A program made the translations under genes and the position numbers. From positions 1 to 17,583 of the forward strand of contig CALFIC010000090.1 of NCBI GenBank assembly GCA_937876225.1: 17,583 nt of DNA. The letters run 5' to 3'. Source of the stretch: an uncultured Chloroflexota bacterium. Lineage in GTDB: Bacteria > Chloroflexota > Chloroflexia > Chloroflexales > Roseiflexaceae. Shown here one piece after another: positions 12,919 to 17,583 of the stretch (position 1 is the stretch's first letter; each line of letters begins with the position of its first letter). Under the pieces are notes generated by a model, which saw only the letters and a list, made by a program, of their open reading frames with translations, was not told where the DNA came from and searched no databases.

Positions 12919-14121
12919 TTACTCTGCCCAAATAGCAAATTCCCCCGGGCCAAGTGGCACCATCGTACCACCATCTAATGCTTGCGCTTGGATAATGGTG
13001 GTAGTGGTCGTAATTAGCCATTGCCCATCTTTGCTCCACGGCGAGATGCGATAGGCGTCAAAATAACGCATATAGCCGATACTCATATCACTCGGCGTAA
13101 ATGCGTGCAAGGGATGTTGTTGCTTATTGGCAATTGTGACGATATTCCAACGTACTTGTTGGTCATCGACTGCCGTAATCATGGCGATTTGGCGGGCATC
13201 TGGTGACCACCACGCCGCCAACGGCGCATCACTACTCAGCGTGGTCACCGTGCCCTTGTCCCAGACGCGCAACACACGATCATCACTCCGTGAGGCAATA
13301 AACGCCAATGCATTACCCTTTGGAGCACGCAACAAGCGCACCGTGGCTAAGCCTTCTTGGGCAATTACCGTACGTGTGCCATCACGCATCTGATGGACAA
13401 TCTGGGCTTCTGGTTGGAGCGTTGCATCGGCTTGTGGGGTGGGATCAGCCACATAATAGAACCCCATCCCTTCCGCATCCCATTGCGGTGTCTGAAAGTC
13501 GGCCGGATCGTTGTAGGTTTGGACGACGGTCTGCGTGGTGACATCATAAATCCCTACCACACCACCATCACGACCAATCCCGCCAATATGCAACAACAAA
13601 GCCGTGCTATCAGGGCTCCAATCCATATACGTCGGGGTGCCATGGGCGATTGTCAACGCTGGACTCTGACCATCGCTATCCACAACCACCGTCGCCCCTG
13701 TGCCATCCAACAAAAATGCAATATGCCGGCTATCGGGCGACCATTGCAACGCAATCGGTGCTTCAGTATCAGAGGTGTATACATCACGTAACTGGCCATC
13801 AACCAACGAAATCACCGATACTGCGATGAATTCATTCGTCTGACGGGCAAATACCACTTGCTGGCCATTGGAGGCAATGCTTGGAAGTGCATAGCCTTGG
13901 GCTACCGCATCGCTCCGCAACAACGTCGTCTGCCCGTCATGGTGATACTGTAGCTCACCCGCTGCCGTCACCGCTACCCACGCTGGTGGGGTATGAGGTG
14001 AGTGTATCCGTGCGGGCAACGAAAAACCATAGGTGCGTAACGACCATACGAGTGCACCTGTCGCCGCAATCACGACGCAGCTCATAATAATGATGAAAAA
14101 TAGCAGGAACCGTTGGAGCAT
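12919..14121 (-). CDS. Membrane-anchored TolB/PD40-type beta-propeller protein
   Basis: A 400-residue protein with an N-terminal membrane helix (about 5-28, FLLFFIIIMSCVVIAATGALVW) and no cleavage site or lipobox, followed by an extracytoplasmic domain of repeated blades. Blade signatures of the WSPDSxxIAF type appear as LQWSPDSRHIAFLLDG, MDWSPDSTALLLHIGG, PQWDAEGMGFYYVA, RAPKGNALAFIAS, AWWSPDARQIAMITA and SPWSKDGQWLITT, giving about six blades. Such PD40/TolB propellers bind proteins or ligands and have no enzymatic signature here. The ATG at 14121 has AGGAG 6 bases upstream; the in-frame ATG at 14169 overlaps the promoter and is rejected. The gene directly precedes the response regulator in the same transcript. 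It could therefore be a sensor-like input for it, but this is inference; no signalling domain is fused to it. Confidence 0.85.
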   Translation of the reverse strand: MLQRFLLFFIIIMSCVVIAATGALVWSLRTYGFSLPARIHSPHTPPAWVAVTAAGELQYHHDGQTTLLRSDAVAQGYALPSIASNGQQVVFARQTNEFIAVSVISLVDGQLRDVYTSDTEAPIALQWSPDSRHIAFLLDGTGATVVVDSDGQSPALTIAHGTPTYMDWSPDSTALLLHIGGIGRDGGVVGIYDVTTQTVVQTYNDPADFQTPQWDAEGMGFYYVADPTPQADATLQPEAQIVHQMRDGTRTVIAQEGLATVRLLRAPKGNALAFIASRSDDRVLRVWDKGTVTTLSSDAPLAAWWSPDARQIAMITAVDDQQVRWNIVTIANKQQHPLHAFTPSDMSIGYMRYFDAYRISPWSKDGQWLITTTTTIIQAQALDGGTMVPLGPGEFAIWAE

Positions 14122-14151
14122 TTTTTCTCCTAGGCAAATTTTGTTTTTTTG

Positions 14152-14157
14152 AGTATA
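14152..14157 (-). promoter_or_regulatory. Candidate -10 box of the propeller/regulator operon
   Basis: TATACT on the minus strand (14157-14152) lies about 30 bases upstream of the propeller start, preceded directly by TG. No good -35 is seen at 16-18 bases, so the promoter may be of a TG-assisted type. Confidence 0.4.
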
Positions 14158-14211
14158 CACCGCTACCATGGGAATCAGATGAGAATAAAAAATCGTACCT
14201 GCGCCATGCGC

Positions 14212-14240
14212 TTTTTGCAGATATCTGACGAATTTATAGT
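14212..14240 (+). promoter_or_regulatory. Candidate promoter of the alpha/beta hydrolase gene
   Basis: TATAGT (14235-14240) is a good -10 box and TTTTTG (14212-14217) a weak -35 at 17-base spacing. The start codon follows 45 bases later, after the ribosome binding site GAGGGAG. Confidence 0.4.
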
Positions 14241-14285
14241 AAGATGACGCATAAATACCGCAATTAAGTTACTGAGGGAGCACTG

Positions 14286-15023
14286 ATGTTACTCCTCCTC
14301 CACGCCTTCCCCCTCAATCACACAATGTGGCAACCCCAAATCGACGCCCTTGCCCCCACCACCTCACTCATCGCCCTCGATTATGCCGGCTTTGGCAGCT
14401 CGCAGTGGCACCCCTCCACCCCACCCGATGCCAGTCACATCGACGAGGTCGCCGCTACTATTGTGGCGGAGCTTGACCGCCGTGGCATCGCTCAAGTCGC
14501 CGTGGCGGGGTTATCGATGGGTGGGTACGTGGCGTTAGCGCTCTGGCGCATCGCCCCCCAGCGCATCAACGGGCTCGCCATCTGCAATAGTCGTGCCAGT
14601 GGCGATGATGCCGCCACCAAAGCGGCTCGGGTGCGTAATGCCCACATCGCCCGTACCCAAGGAGCAGCGGCGTTGACCGACGTCATGATGCCCCGTCTGC
14701 TGTCACAATACGCCAGCCCTACGCTCTATCAACAAGTACGCGACTTGGGGAGCCACGCCGATCCCGAGGCCATGGCAAATGCCATGCTAATGATTGGTGA
14801 ACGCCCCGACGCCACGACGCTCCTGCCGACCATCACCGTCCCCAGTCTGGTGATTGGTGCCACCGACGACCCCATCATCACCGTCAGCGATAGCGAGGCC
14901 GTCGCCGCAGCACTGCCTGATGCACAGTGCGTGATCTTGCCGCAATGCGGCCATTTGAGCAACCTCGAATACCCCGCGCAATTTACGGCGGCGCTGCAAT
15001 CGTGGCTTCAGCGCATTCATTGA
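14286..15023 (+). CDS. Alpha/beta-fold hydrolase
   Basis: A 245-residue single-domain esterase/hydrolase-type protein. It has the nucleophile elbow GLSMGG (Ser77), a candidate acid in GATDDP (Asp194/195) and the catalytic His223 in CGHLSNLE, in the usual order of the fold. The oxyanion region is LLLLHAFPLNHTMW (residues 2-15), with HA in place of the common HG. The protein begins directly at this strand, so the first one or two beta strands seen in many relatives are absent. The start is firm: GAGGGAG precedes the ATG by 6 bases. The family includes enol-lactonases, carboxylesterases and BioH-like enzymes. Substrate cannot be read from the sequence. It is cytosolic by lack of signal peptide, has its own promoter, and is not in an operon. 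Confidence 0.88.
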   Translation: MLLLLHAFPLNHTMWQPQIDALAPTTSLIALDYAGFGSSQWHPSTPPDASHIDEVAATIVAELDRRGIAQVAVAGLSMGGYVALALWRIAPQRINGLAICNSRASGDDAATKAARVRNAHIARTQGAAALTDVMMPRLLSQYASPTLYQQVRDLGSHADPEAMANAMLMIGERPDATTLLPTITVPSLVIGATDDPIITVSDSEAVAAALPDAQCVILPQCGHLSNLEYPAQFTAALQSWLQRIH

Positions 15024-15048
15024 TTGGCTGTCGCTTTTCGTTTGCGCG

Positions 15049-15177
15049 CACAGGGCACGTAGAGGGCGTTTTTTGATTGCCGCTCACCGATGCATGTCAG
15101 TATGCGCTATACCTTTTATCTCGCACAGAGGACACAGGGAGCGTTTTTTGATTACCGCTCGCCGATGAATGTCAGTA
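15049..15177. repeat. Degenerate direct repeat, two 54-bp copies
   Basis: Copies at 15049-15102 and 15124-15177 (period 75) match at 45 of 54 positions, with GCGTTTTTTGATT and ATGTCAGTA identical. They fill the gap between the hydrolase and lysA. There is no open reading frame across both and no hairpin. They may be members of a dispersed intergenic repeat family or a decayed mobile remnant. Confidence 0.75.
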
Positions 15178-15220
15178 GTGGGTGGGATTTGGATATTTGC
15201 GTAGCGCCGATTCCACCAAT

Positions 15221-16474
15221 CTATTCGACGTCCTCAATAATCGTCGCCAGATAATCATCGAGCGTTTCGGCGCGGCGAATGAGCTTGAGGTCACCTGCCT
15301 GGGTATAGAGCACTTCGGCGCAACGTAATTTGCCGTTGTAATTAAATCCCATGGCGCGCCCATGGGCGCCGGTATCGTGAATGATCAGCACATCGCCGGC
15401 ATCAATCGGCGGGAGCGAACGATTAATCGCGAATTTGTCATTGTTTTCACATAACGAACCCACCACATCATAGGTCTCGCTAGCAGGCACGTCGGCTTTA
15501 CCCAGCACACTGATATGGTGGTAGGCACCATACATGCCCGGACGCATCAAATCGGCCATCGAGGCATCGACGCCGATGTAGTTACGGTAGGTGGTTTTGG
15601 CGTGGCGCACGCGGGTCACCAGCATGCCGTAAGGCCCCGTAATCACTCGCCCACATTCCAACATCACCCGCGGTGGGCGCATGCCGTTGGCTACGATATG
15701 ACGCTGATAGGCGGCTTCGACGCCAGCGGATACGCGCTCGAGGTCGACCACTTGGTCATCGGGATGGTAGGGGATGCCAATGCCGCCACCGAGGTTGATA
15801 TATTCAAACTCGATCCCCAATTGCTGATGCATCTCGGCAGCCACCCCAAACAACATATCGGCGGTAGTGACAAAATAATCAGCATTGCGTTCGTTTGAGG
15901 CAATCATGGTGTGCAAGCCAAAGCGGGTCACGCCCCGTGCCTTGGCCATGGCATAGCCCTGCAATAATTGGGCACGCGTGGCGCCAAATTTGGCTTCGGC
16001 CGGACGACCGATGATGGTGTTGCCTTCGCGCTCGGCGCCAGGATTGTAGCGGAACGAAATCACCGCCGGCCAGCGGACCTGTTGGGCATCGAGCCAACCC
16101 AGATGATCGACGTCATCAAAGTTGATGAAGGCTCCCTGCTTGAGCGCCATGCGGTATTCGTCGATAGGCGTGTTGTTGGATGTAAACATGATGGCGTCGT
16201 CACGCACCCCCATGCGGGCCGCCATAAATAATTCGGTGAACGAACTACAGTCGAGGCCACACCCTTCGGCCACCACCATTTTCAAAATAGCAGGGTTAGG
16301 CAGCGCCTTGACGGCGAAATAATTGCGGAATTGGGGTGCCCAGGCAAACGCCGCATTGAGGCGTTGCACGGCATGGCGGATGCCCGCTTCGTCATAGAGA
16401 TGGAAGGGGGTGGCGTACTGGGCGGCGGCGGCAGCAATCACCGCGGCATCGATAGGAAGTGGTTTTGTGTTCAT
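15221..16474 (-). CDS. lysA: Diaminopimelate decarboxylase-like PLP enzyme
   Basis: A 417-residue fold-III PLP decarboxylase. The cofactor lysine is Lys56 in NYFAVKALPNP. GGGIGIPY (229-236) binds the PLP phosphate. ECGR (273-276) and CENNDKFA (342-349) contribute substrate and PLP contacts; the Cys342 motif is CEN rather than the common CES. The sequence closes with MGFNYNGKLRCAEVL. Meso-diaminopimelate decarboxylation to lysine is the best call. The HTMIASNE segment (188-195), where many LysA proteins have an HIGSQ-type motif, marks a distinct subgroup, and related decarboxylases of other substrates (for example carboxynorspermidine) cannot be excluded. The ATG at 16474 lacks a Shine-Dalgarno sequence, but a -35/-10 pair places the transcription start at or next to it (leaderless). 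An in-frame TTG at 16480 is the alternative. It is divergent from the dehydratase gene. Confidence 0.88.
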   Translation of the reverse strand: MNTKPLPIDAAVIAAAAAQYATPFHLYDEAGIRHAVQRLNAAFAWAPQFRNYFAVKALPNPAILKMVVAEGCGLDCSSFTELFMAARMGVRDDAIMFTSNNTPIDEYRMALKQGAFINFDDVDHLGWLDAQQVRWPAVISFRYNPGAEREGNTIIGRPAEAKFGATRAQLLQGYAMAKARGVTRFGLHTMIASNERNADYFVTTADMLFGVAAEMHQQLGIEFEYINLGGGIGIPYHPDDQVVDLERVSAGVEAAYQRHIVANGMRPPRVMLECGRVITGPYGMLVTRVRHAKTTYRNYIGVDASMADLMRPGMYGAYHHISVLGKADVPASETYDVVGSLCENNDKFAINRSLPPIDAGDVLIIHDTGAHGRAMGFNYNGKLRCAEVLYTQAGDLKLIRRAETLDDYLATIIEDVE

Positions 16475-16480
16475 GCCCAA

Positions 16481-16509
16481 ATGCTAGCACGACTGCGCTT
16501 TTTCATCAA
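16481..16509 (-). promoter_or_regulatory. lysA promoter, probably leaderless
   Basis: On the minus strand TTGATG (16509-16504) and TAGCAT (16486-16481) are 17 bases apart, and the -10 ends just 6 bases before the lysA ATG. This spacing is typical of leaderless transcripts and agrees with the lack of a ribosome binding site. Confidence 0.5.
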
Positions 16510-16532
16510 ATACGAATTGTAAAGTAGCAGCC

Positions 16533-16582
16533 TGCTGCGGCGATTCAATCCCTCGTACGTACAGCCGCAGCATGATGCGGCT
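16533..16582. repeat. Competing inverted repeats upstream of the dehydratase gene
   Basis: TGCTGCGGC (16533-16541) pairs with GCCGCAGCA (16564-16572), while the second arm also pairs as AGCCGCA (16563-16569) with TGCGGCT (16576-16582). The two hairpins share an arm and are mutually exclusive. They lie between the divergent lysA and dehydratase promoters, upstream of the likely transcription start, so they more probably mark protein-binding sites or DNA structure than an RNA switch. Confidence 0.5.
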
Positions 16583-16588
16583 CTCCTG

Positions 16589-16594
16589 TATAAT
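16589..16594 (+). promoter_or_regulatory. Consensus -10 box (TATAAT) of the dehydratase gene
   Basis: TATAAT directly follows TG in CTCCTGTATAATC and lies 29 bases before the ATG. No good -35 is present at the normal distance; the inverted repeats occupy that place. GAGG (16614-16617) serves as the ribosome binding site. Confidence 0.5.
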
Positions 16595-16623
16595 CAAGGC
16601 ATCCACTCTACACGAGGATGACC

Positions 16624-17583
16624 ATGCACATCGATATACTTGCCCAAGCCCATGCCAGCCGCCAGGCGGCCCAGCGCATCGCCCCCTATATCAATCCCAC
16701 CCCCGTCGCCCGCCACCGCGAGCTCAGTCAGCACTGCCACGCCGACGTCTGGATCAAACAAGAATACCTGCAACACACCGGCTCATTCAAGCTCCGGGGT
16801 GCCCTCAACGCCGTCCTCTCGCTCACCCCCGCCCAACGCCGCAACGGCGTGGTGGCGGCCTCGTCTGGCAATCATGGCGCCGCCGTGGCCTATAGCGCCC
16901 AAATCGCCGGTTGCCGAGCGACGATTTTTGTGCCCGAACAGGCTGCACCGGTCAAAGTAGCCGCCATGAAGTCTCTGGGCGCCACCGTCATCCAAATCGG
17001 CCACGATAGCGTGATTAGCGAAGGCGCCGCCCGTGCTTTTGCGACCGAACACCAGCTCCCCTACCTGTCGCCCTACAACGACCCCGTCATCATGGCGGGT
17101 CAAGGCACTCTCGGGCTCGAAATGGTCCAGCAAATCCCGCGACTCGACACCCTCATCATCGCCGTCGGTGGCGGTGGCTTGATTGGGGGCGTGGCCGCTG
17201 CCCTCAAAGCCCAACACCCTACCATGCAGATCATCGGAGCATTCCCCAGTAATTCGGCCGTGATGGTCGAATCGGTGCGGGCCGGCCAGATTGTCGACAT
17301 CCCCAGCGACGATACCTTGTCCGACGGCACTGCCGGCGGTATCGAATCCGACACCGTCACCTTTGATTACTATCGCAATCTCGTCGATTTGAGCATCCTA
17401 GTCAGCGAAGCCCATATCGCCACCGCCATGCGTGACTACATCGACAGCCGCCACCACCTCATCGAAGGGGCCGCCGGCGTGGCCTTGGCCGCCACTCAAA
17501 CCCTCGGTACGTATCTCCAAGGGCGCGTGGTGGGCGTGGTGGCGTGTGGCGCCGGCATCGGCGTGAAGCGGTTACAGGCGATT
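16624..17583 (+). CDS. Threonine/serine dehydratase-like PLP enzyme (3' end cut by window)
   Basis: An open frame of 320 codons runs without a stop to the window end. It is a fold-II PLP enzyme of the threonine/serine ammonia-lyase group, which deaminates the amino acid to a 2-oxo acid. The cofactor lysine is Lys56 in TGSFKLRGA. ASSGNHGAAVAY (79-90) holds the substrate carboxylate, YNDPVIMAGQGT (151-162) is typical of the family, and the glycine loop GGGGLIGG (182-189) binds the PLP phosphate. It has already reached the closing motif CGAGIGVKRL, where family members have CGANIG-type sequences, so only a few residues are probably missing unless an ACT domain follows. The ATG at 16624 has GAGGAT upstream; the in-frame ATG at 16618 lies within that site. 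Short single-domain members are often catabolic or hydroxyaspartate/serine-specific, so the ilvA symbol is not assigned. Confidence 0.87.
   Translation, partial: MHIDILAQAHASRQAAQRIAPYINPTPVARHRELSQHCHADVWIKQEYLQHTGSFKLRGALNAVLSLTPAQRRNGVVAASSGNHGAAVAYSAQIAGCRATIFVPEQAAPVKVAAMKSLGATVIQIGHDSVISEGAARAFATEHQLPYLSPYNDPVIMAGQGTLGLEMVQQIPRLDTLIIAVGGGGLIGGVAAALKAQHPTMQIIGAFPSNSAVMVESVRAGQIVDIPSDDTLSDGTAGGIESDTVTFDYYRNLVDLSILVSEAHIATAMRDYIDSRHHLIEGAAGVALAATQTLGTYLQGRVVGVVACGAGIGVKRLQAI

Noticed and set aside
15049..15177. CRISPR-like repeat-spacer structure
   Set aside because: Only two diverged copies with a 21-base gap and no cas genes; it is a degenerate direct repeat.

Overview
The window is a bacterial chromosomal segment, most consistent with the phylum Chloroflexota (green non-sulfur lineage). 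I infer this from the REP-type transposase ending in a GGGCGAATA palindrome, the Ala/Thr/Pro-Lys linkers on the phosphate-binding lipoprotein, the plant/Chloroflexota-like CinA-NMNAT fusion and the general protein flavour. No rRNA or tRNA is present to prove it. Most of the window has a moderate G+C content; the first ~720 bases are clearly more G+C-rich and look foreign or chimeric.

Layout. 1-720: frameshifted fragment of a family 2 glycosyltransferase (minus strand) behind G/C-rich inverted repeats. 726-1234: RAYT/IS200-like transposase whose stop codon lies inside a nested palindrome. 1397-3226: htpG (Hsp90) on plus, closed by a strong bidirectional terminator that also ends the pst cluster coming from the right. 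3305-10182, all minus: a complete high-affinity phosphate uptake cluster in transcription order pstS2 (secreted, signal peptidase I type), pstS1 (lipoprotein), pstC, pstA, pstB, second pstB. Each pstS has its own intrinsic terminator, and pstC-pstA-pstB are joined by 4-base start/stop overlaps. No phoU or phoR is in the window. 10395-11528 (plus, divergent from pstS2): a CinA-like domain fused to an NMN/NaMN adenylyltransferase. 11690-12145 (plus): small DUF6624-like protein. 12198-14121 (minus): two-gene unit encoding a membrane-anchored beta-propeller protein and an OmpR/PhoB-type response regulator with no histidine kinase. 14286-15023 (plus): alpha/beta hydrolase. 15049-15177: degenerate direct repeat. 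15221-16474 (minus): LysA-like diaminopimelate decarboxylase, probably leaderless. 16624-end (plus): threonine/serine dehydratase-like PLP enzyme, cut by the window edge just before its expected C-terminus.

How the parts work together. The pst genes encode two near-identical phosphate-binding proteins (one lipid-anchored, one apparently released), two permease subunits and two ATPases. Both pstS promoters contain AT-rich direct repeats at 11-base spacing with a shared core (TTAAATAT.GA ... TTTGTTA), which is the geometry of PhoB/PhoP operators. In the pstS2 promoter this array abuts the -35 box of the divergent NAD-metabolism gene. The most notable items are this candidate Pho operator, the CinA-NMNAT fusion with the amidase serine position occupied by Ala, the propeller/orphan-regulator pair, and the palindrome-rich pstS1 leader. 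I saw no CRISPR array, prophage, defence system or toxin-antitoxin pair.
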